DNA of 64,000 nt from Nocardia sp. NBC_01329. GTDB lineage: Bacteria; Actinomycetota; Actinomycetes; Mycobacteriales; Mycobacteriaceae. The translations under genes were made by a program, and so were the position numbers. The notes under the pieces are model-generated. The model did no database searches. It was not told the origin of the DNA and saw nothing but the letters and a program-made list of their open reading frames with translations. Positions 42,426 to 54,531 of this stretch are shown here, piece by piece. The DNA is taken from NCBI RefSeq assembly GCF_035956715.1, contig NZ_CP108381.1, positions 3,621,001 to 3,685,000 on the forward strand, read 5' to 3'. The first letter of the stretch is position 1; every line of letters begins with the position of its first letter.

Positions 42426-43853
42426 TCACTTCCGAGGGCGCTTCTCCCGCACCCGGACCGAGATCCGCACCGGTGATCCGTCGAAGCCGAACTCCTCCCG
42501 CAGCCGCCGCTCCAGGAACCGGCGGTAGCCGGCCTCCAGGAAACCGGTGCTGAACAGGACGAAAGTCGGCGGCCTGGTGGTGGCCTGGGTCGCGAACAGT
42601 ACTCGCGGCAGCCGCCCGCCGCGCATCGGCGGCGGCGTCGCGGCGATCACCTCTTTCAGCCAGGTGTTCAACCGGCCGGTCGGAATACGCTTGTCCCAGG
42701 ATTCGAGAGCGGTTTCCATGGCCGGGACCAGTTTCTGCACCGCCCGGCCCGTCTGCGCGGAGATATTGACCCGCTGCGCCCACGGCACCCGCACCAGATC
42801 ACGATCGACCTCACGATCGAGCTGCAACCGGCGATCCTCGTCCACCAGATCCCATTTGTTGAACGCCAGCACCAGCGCCCGCCCGGAATCGGCGACCAGG
42901 CTGATCACCCGCAGATCCTGTTCGGTGACGGGCTGAGAGGCATCGATCAGCATGATCGCCACCTCGGAGGCTTCCAATGCCGATTTGGTACGCAGCGAGG
43001 CGTAGAACTCGGTACCGCTGGCGTTGGCGACCTTGCGCCGCAGTCCGGCGGTATCGACGAAACGCCATACCTTGCCGCCCAATTCGACCAGCGAGTCCAC
43101 CGGGTCGACAGTGGTGCCGGCGATATCGTGCACCACCGAGCGCTCGTCACCGCTCAGCTTGTTCAGCAGGCTCGATTTACCGACATTCGGTTTGCCGACC
43201 AGCGCCACTCGGCGCGGCCCACCACCGGGCCCGGTGGTTTCCCGCGGAGTCTCCGGAAGTACGTCGAGGATATCGTCGAGCAGATCGCCCGTACCGCGGC
43301 CGTGCGCGGCGGACACCATCCGTGGCTCCCCGAGGCCCAGCGACCACAGCGCGGACGCGTCGGCCTCCAACCGCTGATCGTCGACCTTGTTGGCGACCAG
43401 AATGACCGGGGTCTTCGCCCGCCGCAGCACCTTCACCGCGGCCTCGTCCGTGGCGGTCGCGCCGACCACCGCGTCGACCACCAGCACAATCGCGTCGGCG
43501 GTGTTCATGGCCAGTTCGGCCTGTCGCGCCACCGACTGCTGCAACCCTTTGGCATCCGGTTCCCAGCCGCCGGTGTCCTGCACCCAGAAGCGGCGGCCGG
43601 CCCAGTTGGCCTCGTAGGACACCCGGTCCCTGGTCACCCCGGGCACATCCTCGACGACCGCCTCGCGGCGGCCGAGAATGCGGTTGACCAGCGTCGACTT
43701 CCCCACGTTCGGGCGGCCGACCACGGCCAGGGTCGGCATCGGGACATGATCGGCCGCCTCGGGATCACCGTCGAGATCGGTGAGTTCCCACTCGGATTCA
43801 TCGCTCCACACACCGTCGCCGGCGAGCACGTCGCTCATGGTTTCCCCGCTCAT
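42426..43853 (-). CDS. der: Ribosome biogenesis GTPase Der (EngA)
   Basis: 475 residues with two tandem GTPase domains: GRPNVGKST near 45 with DTGGW and NKVD, then GKPNVGKSS near 220 with DTAGL and NKWD. The C-terminal KH-like domain ([49 protein letters not shown]) completes the protein. Der helps assemble the 50S subunit. Its ATG 43851-43853 overlaps the cmk stop (ATGA), so it is translationally coupled. Last gene of the unit. Confidence 0.95.
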   Translation of the reverse strand: MSGETMSDVLAGDGVWSDESEWELTDLDGDPEAADHVPMPTLAVVGRPNVGKSTLVNRILGRREAVVEDVPGVTRDRVSYEANWAGRRFWVQDTGGWEPDAKGLQQSVARQAELAMNTADAIVLVVDAVVGATATDEAAVKVLRRAKTPVILVANKVDDQRLEADASALWSLGLGEPRMVSAAHGRGTGDLLDDILDVLPETPRETTGPGGGPRRVALVGKPNVGKSSLLNKLSGDERSVVHDIAGTTVDPVDSLVELGGKVWRFVDTAGLRRKVANASGTEFYASLRTKSALEASEVAIMLIDASQPVTEQDLRVISLVADSGRALVLAFNKWDLVDEDRRLQLDREVDRDLVRVPWAQRVNISAQTGRAVQKLVPAMETALESWDKRIPTGRLNTWLKEVIAATPPPMRGGRLPRVLFATQATTRPPTFVLFSTGFLEAGYRRFLERRLREEFGFDGSPVRISVRVREKRPRK

Positions 43854-44617
43854 CCGGCAACTCCCCGGCGTCCGGCCACCTGACGATCCCGCGGGCACTC
43901 GAGCTGCCGGCCGACCTCGTGGTAGAGCTCTTCGATGGTCTCGTCCATGGTCAGGTCACTGGTATCGACCTGCACCGCGTCCTCGGCCCGCCGCAGCGGC
44001 GAGACCGCGCGCGTCGAATCGAGACGGTCGCGGCGCTCCACATCCGCGAGCACTCCGGCGTAGTCGTCGCCGCGGCCCTCGACGATGTTCTGCTGATTGC
44101 GCCGATGCGCGCGTGCCTGCGCGGACGCCGTCAGATAGATCTTGGCGTCGGCGTGGGGCAGCACGGTGGTGCCGATATCGCGGCCTTCGACCACAATGCG
44201 GCCCGCGCTCACCGCGATCTCGCGCTGCAAGGCGACCAGTTGCTCACGGACCTCCGGTACGGCCGAAACGGCCGAAACGGCCGCCGTGACCTCGGCCCCG
44301 CGGATCTCGGTGCGGACATCGTCACCGTCGAGTTCGATCAGTTCCCGTTCCGGATCCGTGCCGATCCGCAACGGCATATCGGTGACCTCCGCGGCGACCG
44401 CCGCGGCATCGGCCGGGTCGATCCCGGCCCGTAGCACCTGCAGCGTGGCGACCCGGTACATGGCCCCGGTGTCGAGGTAGCGGGCCGAAAGCCGAACCGC
44501 CAGCCGACGCGACACACTGGACTTCCCGGTTCCCGAGGGACCGTCCATCGCGATGACCAGGGACCGGTCACGGCCCGGCCCCGCGACGACCCCCACGGGA
44601 GCTTCCACACCGTTCAC
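43850..44617 (-). CDS. cmk: Cytidylate kinase
   Basis: 255 residues, slightly longer than usual. [18 protein letters not shown] is the P-loop, [15 protein letters not shown] binds the nucleotide, and [23 protein letters not shown] is the hallmark of Cmk. The C-terminal 20 residues ([14 protein letters not shown]) are a basic extension. It phosphorylates CMP and dCMP. The GTG start overlaps the stop of the pseudouridine synthase gene, as in the M. tuberculosis Rv1711-Rv1713 order. Confidence 0.95.
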   Translation of the reverse strand: MNGVEAPVGVVAGPGRDRSLVIAMDGPSGTGKSSVSRRLAVRLSARYLDTGAMYRVATLQVLRAGIDPADAAAVAAEVTDMPLRIGTDPERELIELDGDDVRTEIRGAEVTAAVSAVSAVPEVREQLVALQREIAVSAGRIVVEGRDIGTTVLPHADAKIYLTASAQARAHRRNQQNIVEGRGDDYAGVLADVERRDRLDSTRAVSPLRRAEDAVQVDTSDLTMDETIEELYHEVGRQLECPRDRQVAGRRGVAG

Positions 44618-45891
44618 AAAGACACCGCCTCGTAGAGTTTGCCGATTTCATCGCGCCCCAGCACACGCAGCGTGCCCGGACGTTGATCGTTCAGGACCAC
44701 CGGACCGATATGGGTGCGAACGAGCCGGATGACCGGATGCCCGACCGCGTCCAGCAGCCGCCGCACGATATGTTTGCGCCCCTCGTGCAACACCACCTTC
44801 ACCAGGGAACGTCCCGCGTCGACCTCCAGCACCTGGAATCGGTCCACCGAAGCTGGCCCGTCGTCGAGCTCCACGCCCTCACGCAGGATCTTGCCGATCG
44901 GACGGTGCACTTCGCCCTGCACGGTCGCCAAATAGGTCTTGGACACCTCGTAGGAGGGGTGCATCAGCCGATGAGCGAGATCACCGTCGTTGGTGAGCAG
45001 CAGCAGCCCCTCGGTATCGGCGTCCAACCGGCCCACATGGAACAAACGCTGCCCCGCCGAGACCCGCTCGGCGACGATATCGCCGACACAGGGACGACCC
45101 AGATCGTCGGACATGGTGGACTGCCAGCCCTTGGGTTTGTTCAGTGCCAGATGCACCAGCTCCCCGCGCACCACCACCCGGGTACCGTCCACCCGTACGA
45201 CCGCGTTCTCCGGGTCGATACGCAGGCCCTGTTCGCGCACGATGATGCCGTCGACCTCGACCCGGCCCTGCTCGATCATCTCCTCGGCGGCGCGGCGTGA
45301 GGCCACCCCGGCCTTGGCCAGTACCTTCTGCAGACGCTCGCCTTCGCCCCAGGGCAACTTCTCGTGACCGGTCTCATCCGGTTCCACATGCTGGCGACGG
45401 GCCGGTTTCGCATTGTTCAGCTGCGGAGAGCCGCCACCGGAGCGGGCAGTCTGAGTCTTACGGGGCGCCGCACCCCCGCCGGGCCGGCCACCGGTCCGCG
45501 ATCCGGCAGACCCGCCACGACCGGCCGCGGCCGAGCCGCCACGGCTCCCGCCGGTGGGACCGCCGCCGCGGCTCGCGCCCGCGGGACCACCCCGGCCGGC
45601 CCCGGAACGACCCGCTGTCGCGGAACCACCCCGATCTCCCGCGGGCCGGGCGCCACGACCATCGGCCGGCGCCTCCGATCCGGCGGCCCGCCCGGAACGC
45701 GGCACCTGATCGCTACGGGCCCCACGCTCGGTACTGCGCGGTCCCCCGGCACGACCGGTGCGAGACGAATCGGTATTTCCTCGGCGGGCGTCCCCTGCAC
45801 TGGAGGCGCTCCGTCCGCGACCGGCCCGAGCGGGCTGGTCACCACTTTTCCTACGATCCGGTATGCCATCACGGCGAGCGGGTGTTTTCAC
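44614..45891 (-). CDS. rluB: RluB/RsuA-type pseudouridine synthase with disordered N-terminus
   Basis: 425 residues from GTG 45889-45891 with AGGAAACC in front. Residues 1-165 are Gly/Arg/Ser/Ala-rich repeats ([14 protein letters not shown] type) of low complexity. Then comes the S4 domain [30 protein letters not shown] and the catalytic domain with [19 protein letters not shown], whose Asp is the nucleophile. It isomerises a uridine in 23S rRNA. The low-complexity tail is an RNA-binding-like extension common in actinobacterial homologues. Confidence 0.9.
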   Translation of the reverse strand: MKTPARRDGIPDRRKSGDQPARAGRGRSASSAGDARRGNTDSSRTGRAGGPRSTERGARSDQVPRSGRAAGSEAPADGRGARPAGDRGGSATAGRSGAGRGGPAGASRGGGPTGGSRGGSAAAGRGGSAGSRTGGRPGGGAAPRKTQTARSGGGSPQLNNAKPARRQHVEPDETGHEKLPWGEGERLQKVLAKAGVASRRAAEEMIEQGRVEVDGIIVREQGLRIDPENAVVRVDGTRVVVRGELVHLALNKPKGWQSTMSDDLGRPCVGDIVAERVSAGQRLFHVGRLDADTEGLLLLTNDGDLAHRLMHPSYEVSKTYLATVQGEVHRPIGKILREGVELDDGPASVDRFQVLEVDAGRSLVKVVLHEGRKHIVRRLLDAVGHPVIRLVRTHIGPVVLNDQRPGTLRVLGRDEIGKLYEAVSL

Positions 45892-45900
45892 GGTTTCCTG

Positions 45901-46782
45901 TCAATCCTCGGCGCCGAGTCTCAGATCGTCCTCGGCGGGTTTGCGCAGCCTGGTGTAACGGGGATCCGTCTCCAGACTGTCGTTGATCTCGTCGATCAGG
46001 TCGACGCCCGGCAATAGCGGCGCCAGTGCCGGCAGATCGCTCAACGACGCCAACCCGATCCGTTCCAGGAACAGTTCGGTGGTGCCGTACAGCGTGCCGT
46101 TGGTTTCCGGGTCGGTGCCCGCCTCGGTGATCAATCCCCTGGCCAGCAGGGTGCGCATCACACCGTCGACGTTGACACCGCGCACCGCGCTGACCCGAGC
46201 CCGGGTCACCGGCTGACGGTATGCCACCACCGCCAGCGTCTCCAGAGCCGCCCTGGTCAGCTTCGACCGGGCGCCGTCGAGCAACATACGCTCCACATAC
46301 GGTGCGTACTCGCTGCGAGTATAGAAGCGCCACCCGTCCCCGGCGAAACGCAGATCGATCCCACTGCGCCGGGAGGCCAGCTCCGCCGCCATCTCCCGCA
46401 GGGTCCGCTCCACCCGATGCGGGGCCTCTTCCAAGGCGGCGGCCAGCTGCTCTACCGGCGCCGGAGTGTCCACCACGAGCAGTAACGCCTCGAGTGCCGC
46501 CCGGAACTCGTCGTCGTCCAACGGCTCGGGGGCGAAATCGGTCACAGTCTCGCCCACGCTCTGCCCTCCGTGATCGGACAAAGGCGCTACGTGGTCACGC
46601 TGCGCTCCCGCCTCCGGGCCTGATTCGCTCATGCCCTGCCCGCCCCGGATGAGCGAAGGCCCTACGTGGTCATGCTGCGCTCCCGCCTCCGGGCCTGATT
46701 CGCTCATGCCCTGCCCGCCCCGGATGAGCGAAGGCCCTACGTGGTCACGCTGCGCTCCCGCCTCCGGGCCTGATTCGCTCAT
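45901..46782 (-). CDS. scpB: Segregation and condensation protein B
   Basis: 293 residues. The C-terminal ~215 residues are ScpB: FRAALEALLLVVDTPAPVEQLAAAL, RFAGDGWRFYTRSEYAPYVERML, LTRAALETLAVVAYRQPVTRARVSAVRGVNVDGVMRTLL (two winged helices). It works with ScpA and SMC in chromosome compaction. The first 75 residues are three copies of a 25-residue unit beginning MSESGPEAGAQ, encoded by a 75-bp tandem repeat. The outermost ATG (46782) is favoured because it overlaps the scpA stop (ATGA) and has GAGGAC upstream. Each repeat also offers an in-frame ATG (46707, 46632). Confidence 0.9.
   Translation of the reverse strand: MSESGPEAGAQRDHVGPSLIRGGQGMSESGPEAGAQHDHVGPSLIRGGQGMSESGPEAGAQRDHVAPLSDHGGQSVGETVTDFAPEPLDDDEFRAALEALLLVVDTPAPVEQLAAALEEAPHRVERTLREMAAELASRRSGIDLRFAGDGWRFYTRSEYAPYVERMLLDGARSKLTRAALETLAVVAYRQPVTRARVSAVRGVNVDGVMRTLLARGLITEAGTDPETNGTLYGTTELFLERIGLASLSDLPALAPLLPGVDLIDEINDSLETDPRYTRLRKPAEDDLRLGAED
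46558..46782 (-). repeat. Three in-frame 75-bp tandem repeats with internal palindrome
   Basis: Units lie at 46708-46782, 46633-46707 and 46558-46632. The first two are nearly identical; the last third of the third has diverged. Each begins (minus strand) with ATGAGCGAA, and the first two carry its inverse TTCGCTCAT about 50 bases on (plus-strand coordinates of the palindrome halves: 46774-46782 with 46724-46732, and 46699-46707 with 46649-46657). The unit length is a multiple of three, so scpB stays open. Confidence 0.85.
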
Positions 46783-47684
46783 CCGTAGTCCTCTTCGATG
46801 GTTACCGGCGCGGGGGCGCCCTCCTCGTCGTCACCGATCCAGCGAACGGCGAGCGGGCCCAGGGGGTCGGGCTGGTCGAACTCGATCGTTTTACCCCGGT
46901 ACAGCTCCAGCAAAGCAAGGAACCGGGCAACGATTTGGATCGGCGCCGCGCAATCGGCCACCAGATCGGCGAAAGTAGTCCAGACGCCCACGCCCCGGGC
47001 ACGTAACCGCTCCAGCACCAGCGTCGCCTGCTCGGCCACCGATATCGAATGCGCGTGCAGATGATCCAGCCCCACCGTCGGCACCGGGCGGGGCCGGAAC
47101 GCAGCCGCCGCGATATCGGCGAAACCGGCGGCGTCCACCCCGAGGTTCACCTCGGGTAGCAGACTCGCGAATCGCTCCTCCAGGCCCACACTTCGCGGAT
47201 AGCGGCGCAGTGCCACCGCCTCCAGCTCCGCGAACAACTCGGCGACCTGTTTGAACGCCCGATACTGCAGCAGCCGGGCGAACAGCAGATCCCGGGCCTC
47301 GAGCAGTTCCAGATCCTCGGGGTCGGTCACCTCACCCGAAGGCAGCAGCCGCGCGGCTTTCAGGTCCAGCAGAGTCGCGGCCACCACCAGGAATTCGGTG
47401 GTCTGATCGAGGATCTTGTCCGTACGCAGCGAATTACCCGGCTGATCGAGACTCGCCGTCAACGCCTTGGTGTAGGCGATGAACTCGTCGGTGACCTTGT
47501 GCAGCGCCACCTCGGTCACATCGAGACGGCGTTGCGAGATCAACTGCAACAGCAAATCGAAAGGGCCCTCGAAATTGCTCAACCGCAGATGGAAACCGGA
47601 CTTCTCCGCGTCCGTGCCCGTGACCACCGCGGGCGGGGCGGGTTCGTTCGTCTTCGATAGTGCGGGCGGGGTCGGCCCGTTCAC
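46779..47684 (-). CDS. scpA: Segregation and condensation protein A
   Basis: 301 residues. FHLRLSNFEGPFDLLLQLISQRRLDVTEVAL is the SMC-head-binding N-terminal signature of kleisin ScpA, and the C-terminal winged helix includes VLERLRARGVGVWTTFADLVADCAAPIQIVARFLALLELYRG. It bridges the SMC heads together with ScpB. The GTG start overlaps the parA stop (GTGA) and its end overlaps scpB (ATGA). Confidence 0.95.
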   Translation of the reverse strand: MNGPTPPALSKTNEPAPPAVVTGTDAEKSGFHLRLSNFEGPFDLLLQLISQRRLDVTEVALHKVTDEFIAYTKALTASLDQPGNSLRTDKILDQTTEFLVVAATLLDLKAARLLPSGEVTDPEDLELLEARDLLFARLLQYRAFKQVAELFAELEAVALRRYPRSVGLEERFASLLPEVNLGVDAAGFADIAAAAFRPRPVPTVGLDHLHAHSISVAEQATLVLERLRARGVGVWTTFADLVADCAAPIQIVARFLALLELYRGKTIEFDQPDPLGPLAVRWIGDDEEGAPAPVTIEEDYG

Positions 47685-48619
47685 CGACCGGACCGGTGGA
47701 TGACTTCCCGTGCCATCGCCCGATATGCCTCGGCGCCACTCGACTTCGGCGCCCAGGTGGTGATCGGTTCACCGGCGACACTGGCGTCCGGGAATCGGAC
47801 CGTCCGCGCGATCGCGGTGTCGTAGACCAGTTCCCCGAAGACCTCGACCACCCGTGCCATCACCTGACGGGAATGCAGCAGCCGGGCATCGAACATGGTC
47901 ACCACGATGCCGTACAGGCTCAACCGTGGATTGAGCCGGTCCCGGACCTTCTCCACCGTGTCGTTGAGCAATGCCAGCCCGCGCAACGAGAAGTACTCGC
48001 ACTCCATCGGGATGATCACCCCGTTCGAGCAGGCGAGCGCGTTCACGGTGAGCAGACCGAGCGAAGGCTGGCAATCGATGAGGATGTAGTCGTAGCGGTC
48101 GCGGATCGGCTCCAGCGCTCGCCCCAGCGAATGCTCCCGGCCGACTTCGTTCACCAGCTGGATCTCCGCCGCCGACAGATCGATATTGCTGGGCAGCAGA
48201 TCCAGGTTCTCGACCTTGGTCTTCATCAGGACGTCGTCCGCGGAGACCGGCGTCCCGATGAGCAGATTGTGCACGGTCTGATCCAGATCGTGATGTGCCA
48301 CACCCAGGCCCGCCGACAGCGCGCCCTGCGGATCGAGATCCACCAGCAGCACCCGGCGACCGTACTCGGCCAGCGCCGCACCCAGGTTGATGGTCGAGGT
48401 GGTCTTGCCGACTCCGCCCTTCTGGTTGCACATGGCCACGATGAGCGCATGGCCCTCATGTGACGGATCGGGCGGATCGGGAACCTGGCGCAAGGGCCGC
48501 CCCGTCGGCCCCAGTGCGGCGTCTGAGGGAATGGGTTCGGGGCCCGCGCCCCACACCGACGCGGCGCGATCGTCGCTCTCGGCGCCCTTGGGCGAGTCCG
48601 CCGATCCGGCTGTCGTCAC
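47681..48619 (-). CDS. parA: ParA/Soj-type ATPase
   Basis: 312 residues. A ~55-residue Pro-rich leader precedes the deviant Walker A NQKGGVGKTTSTINLGAALA, then VLLVDLDPQGALSAGLG, YDYILIDCQPSLGLLTVNAL and MFDARLLHSRQV. The GTG start 48617-48619 follows AAGGAG. With no parB beside it and scpA/scpB directly downstream, it corresponds to the Rv1708-type ParA linked to the scp genes rather than the origin-proximal one. It is the first gene of the parA-scpA-scpB-rluB-cmk-der unit. Confidence 0.9.
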   Translation of the reverse strand: MTTAGSADSPKGAESDDRAASVWGAGPEPIPSDAALGPTGRPLRQVPDPPDPSHEGHALIVAMCNQKGGVGKTTSTINLGAALAEYGRRVLLVDLDPQGALSAGLGVAHHDLDQTVHNLLIGTPVSADDVLMKTKVENLDLLPSNIDLSAAEIQLVNEVGREHSLGRALEPIRDRYDYILIDCQPSLGLLTVNALACSNGVIIPMECEYFSLRGLALLNDTVEKVRDRLNPRLSLYGIVVTMFDARLLHSRQVMARVVEVFGELVYDTAIARTVRFPDASVAGEPITTWAPKSSGAEAYRAMAREVIHRSGR

Positions 48620-48870
48620 GATCCGCTGCTCCTTATACGTTTCCTACCCGTCCGTCACCTCGTAGAGCGTAACGAGGCCGATCAAGGCACGGTCTCGCTT
48701 TCGCCACGGTCCGGCTAGACCTAGACGCTACCGGTTGACGGTGCTCGAGCGCGGCGTGTAAGCACGGCGTGTTCGCCGCAAGGCTGCGACCAGCCGGTAT
48801 CGCGCGTCACCGGAGTGACCGGCGACACCGAAACGTTACTGAACTGCTTGCCGCCCCTCGCGAACCGGCA

Positions 48871-49818
48871 CTACCTCGCGCGCGGGTGGGCCGTCGCCCA
48901 GACTTCGCGCAACGTCCCCACCGTGACCAGGGTGTAGATCTGCGTGGTGGTCACCGAAGCATGACCGAGGAGTTCCTGCACGACCCGGACGTCTGCGCCG
49001 CCGTCGAGCAGATGGGTGGCGAACGAATGCCGCAGGGTGTGCGGCGACACTGCGGCGGTGATCCCGGCGTATTCGGCCGCTCGTTGCAGGACCTGCCAGG
49101 CGCCCTGGCGGGACAGCCGACCACCGCGGACATTCAGGAACAGCGCGGCCGCGGCGCCGGGGGTATAGCGCCCGGCGCGCGCCCGGGCCGCGAGAACCGG
49201 GCGGCCGCGCACCAGGTACGCGTCCACTGCGGCCGATGCGGGCCGCCCGACGGGAACGATCCGCTGTTTGCCGCCCTTGCCGCGTAGTACGACCGCCCGG
49301 TCGCCCAGGTCGAGGTCGTCGATATCGAGGCCGACCGTTTCCGAGATCCGGGCGCCGGTCGAGTAGAGCAGTTCCAGCAGTGCCCGGTCGCGCAATCCGC
49401 GGGCGGCGGCTTCCCCTCCGGTTCCGGCACCGGCATCGGCCGCGTCCAGCAACCGCAGTACCTGCTCGACCGGTAGAGCCTTCGGCAGCCGCTGGCCGAC
49501 CGTCGGCGGCTTCACCGCGTGCGCGACATCGGCGCTCGTCAGACCTTCGGCGGCCGCGAAACGATGTAGCCCCCGCACCGCGATCAATGCCCGCGCCACC
49601 GAGCTCGGCGCCAGCGGCGGATGCCGCTCCCCACCGGCGCGCAGCGCGACCGCGAACTCGGAGATATCGGTTTCGGCGACGGACCCGAGGTCGGTGACGC
49701 CGCGGTCGCTCAGAAACTCCCGGTAGCGAACCAGGTCCCGCCGGTATGCGGAGAGGGTGCTGCGTGCGGCACCCCGCTCCACTGCCAGATGGTCCAGGAA
49801 GATATCGACCTCCCGCAC
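48871..49818 (-). CDS. xerD: Tyrosine recombinase XerD
   Basis: 315 residues from GTG 49816-49818. The N-terminal SAM-like domain ([30 protein letters not shown]) is followed by the catalytic set: Arg in [18 protein letters not shown] with His and Arg, [12 protein letters not shown] with His and the nucleophilic Tyr. XerD resolves chromosome dimers at dif. It lies 13 bases downstream of the NUDIX gene, as Rv1701 does after Rv1700. Confidence 0.93.
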   Translation of the reverse strand: MREVDIFLDHLAVERGAARSTLSAYRRDLVRYREFLSDRGVTDLGSVAETDISEFAVALRAGGERHPPLAPSSVARALIAVRGLHRFAAAEGLTSADVAHAVKPPTVGQRLPKALPVEQVLRLLDAADAGAGTGGEAAARGLRDRALLELLYSTGARISETVGLDIDDLDLGDRAVVLRGKGGKQRIVPVGRPASAAVDAYLVRGRPVLAARARAGRYTPGAAAALFLNVRGGRLSRQGAWQVLQRAAEYAGITAAVSPHTLRHSFATHLLDGGADVRVVQELLGHASVTTTQIYTLVTVGTLREVWATAHPRAR

Positions 49819-49831
49819 CGATGGTCCCCGA

Positions 49832-52542
<2,711 letters not shown>

Positions 52543-53754
52543 CTACTGCGGCCGGTTCAGCATCTCCCGCCCCCAGAGATCCGCCCGATGCAACCAGTCC
52601 TGCGCGAGGGTGAACACTTCGCTTCCGTGCCCGGCGGCCAGCACCGCCACGATCAGTACGACCAGCGCCGCCAGGACCAGCATCGCCGTCATCGCGCCGG
52701 AGACCCGGCTCCGGTACAGCGTGGCCACCGCAGTGGCATCCATGATCGTGCCACCGACCTTGAGACGTGTGAGAAAGGTCGCGGGATTGCTCTCCCGCCG
52801 GCCGCGATCGAAAAACTCCTCCAACGATGCAGCCGCCCCCGCGGTGACGATGAGCGCGGCACCGTGATGGTGCGCCAGCAACAAGGCCAGATCCGCGGGC
52901 GTCCCGGAACACGGAAAGGTGATCGCGCCGATCCCCAGCTCTTTGACCCGGTCCAGCCCTTCGGCGTAACCGTCGGTTTCCGCCGGAACGATCAGCTCGG
53001 CGCTACCGGTGAGGGTTTTGGCAGTGAGTTCGTCGGGATTGGCGACGATCAGATCCAGACGGTAGCCGGCGCCGCGCACCGCTTCCGCGCCCTGCCCCAC
53101 CCCGATGATGACCGGGGCGTACTCCTTGATGAAGGGTTTGAGTTTCCTCAGGTCCTCGGCGTGGCCGGGCCCGTCGCCGACCACGACAACCTGACGGCCG
53201 TTCAGATCCAGACCCGGAGCGGGCACGCCGATACCGTCCATGAGCAGCGATGATTCGGCGCGGATGAATTCCAGGGCGTCGACGGCGAACGATTCGAGAT
53301 GGCTTGCGAGCCCGATACGCGCCTCCGACAGCCGTTCGGCCACACCGCTCTCGTCGAGTTCGAGGCATTCCACCAGGACTTCCGATCCCCGGCGGGTGAG
53401 GCGGTCCGCGTAGACCACGCCGTTGTCGATCCGCACCTTCGCGCCGTCCTTGATACGACCGAAGGCATCGGAGCTGACCGTGTCCAGGAGTAGTACACCG
53501 CCGGCCACCAGGAGTTCGGGTCCCGGGTTGGGATAGCGGCCGGAGATCGACGGTGAGGTGTTCACCACCGCCGCCACCCCGGCCGCGAGCAGCCGGTCGG
53601 CGGTGACCTGGTCCAGATCCATTTCGTCGAGAACCGCGATATCGCCCGGCTCCAACCGGTCGAGTAGCCGCCGGGTATCGCGGTCGACCCGGGCGGTGCC
53701 GGTCCGGCCGGGCAGCGTCTCGGAATTCTTCGACAGCAGCGCCAGCATCCTCAT
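52543..53754 (-). CDS. steA: Septation protein SteA
   Basis: 403 residues from ATG 53752-53754. The soluble part contains VVNTSPSISGRYPNPGPELLVAGGV, VVVVGDGPGHAEDLRKLKPFI, IVANPDELTAKTLTG, and a thiamine-pyrophosphokinase-like fold. One membrane helix lies near the C-terminus (VSGAMTAMLVLAALVVLIVAVLA) with a short tail outside. In Corynebacterium SteA localises to the division ring and acts with SteB and RipA. Here its usual partner gene is not next to it. Confidence 0.85.
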   Translation of the reverse strand: MRMLALLSKNSETLPGRTGTARVDRDTRRLLDRLEPGDIAVLDEMDLDQVTADRLLAAGVAAVVNTSPSISGRYPNPGPELLVAGGVLLLDTVSSDAFGRIKDGAKVRIDNGVVYADRLTRRGSEVLVECLELDESGVAERLSEARIGLASHLESFAVDALEFIRAESSLLMDGIGVPAPGLDLNGRQVVVVGDGPGHAEDLRKLKPFIKEYAPVIIGVGQGAEAVRGAGYRLDLIVANPDELTAKTLTGSAELIVPAETDGYAEGLDRVKELGIGAITFPCSGTPADLALLLAHHHGAALIVTAGAAASLEEFFDRGRRESNPATFLTRLKVGGTIMDATAVATLYRSRVSGAMTAMLVLAALVVLIVAVLAAGHGSEVFTLAQDWLHRADLWGREMLNRPQ

Positions 53755-53924
53755 GCAGCGATGATCGTCGGAAACTCTCAACCATTGGTGGAGACACGCC
53801 GCGATTCGATAGCGTACGGCTATCTATTGGAAGCCAGACCTCGGCGGTCGCCGTCGGCGCGACACGAAAATCCACGGCCGTACACCGTAAGCTGCCCGGG
53901 ACAGCCACACGAAGAGGAGTCTCC

Positions 53925-54344
53925 ATGGCCAGCACCACCGTCGATACCGTGATCGCCGCCCCGCGCGCGACCGTGTACCGGCTGTTCGCCGACCGCGAGA
54001 GCATCGACCCGTTCCTTGCGGTGAACGTGACGCTCGTCAAACCGGGCACCACCGAACGAGAAGGCGTCGGCGCCCAGCACAAGATCGGTATCGGTCCGGT
54101 CGGGGTGGTCGAGGAGATCACCGCGCTGGTCCCGAACGAACGTATGGAGTACAAGATCGTCAAGGGCGCCCCGGTGAAAAGCCATATCGGCGTCATCACC
54201 TTCGCCGACACGGACAACGGCACCCGCGTCTCCTACACGATGACCTCGGACCCCTCGCTGCCTGTTCCGGCCAAGATCCTGGAGATCGGTCTCAAGGGCC
54301 TGATCAACCAGTTCATCTCCGCCGCGCACAAGGCCGTCAACTGA
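53925..54344 (+). CDS. SRPBCC (START-like) family protein
   Basis: 139 residues from ATG 53925 with GAGGAG upstream. VDTVIAAPRATVYRLFADRESIDPFLAVNVTLVKPG opens the helix-grip fold. VVEEITALVPNERMEYKIVKGAPVKSH and a long C-terminal helix complete it. Such proteins bind hydrophobic ligands. It interrupts the otherwise minus-strand recN-steA order, so it is likely an insertion into the conserved block. Confidence 0.8.
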   Translation: MASTTVDTVIAAPRATVYRLFADRESIDPFLAVNVTLVKPGTTEREGVGAQHKIGIGPVGVVEEITALVPNERMEYKIVKGAPVKSHIGVITFADTDNGTRVSYTMTSDPSLPVPAKILEIGLKGLINQFISAAHKAVN

Positions 54345-54531
54345 CCCGTCGGCGCGATACCGGAGCCGCGCTACCGCATGGCAGCGCTGTTCCGGTGTGG
54401 GAGCCGGCTCTGGCGAGGAATTCGTTCCACACGCCGACCCGTCGGCTCCTCGGACAGCTCGACCCCGATGTGCCGGGATGGATACGGCCCAGTACCTCGC
54501 GGACGGGACTACGACGCCCCCGCGCCATCGA

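Noticed and set aside
46558..46782. Possible CRISPR-like array because of regular repeats
   Set aside because: Units are contiguous without spacers, in frame inside scpB, and there are no cas genes.
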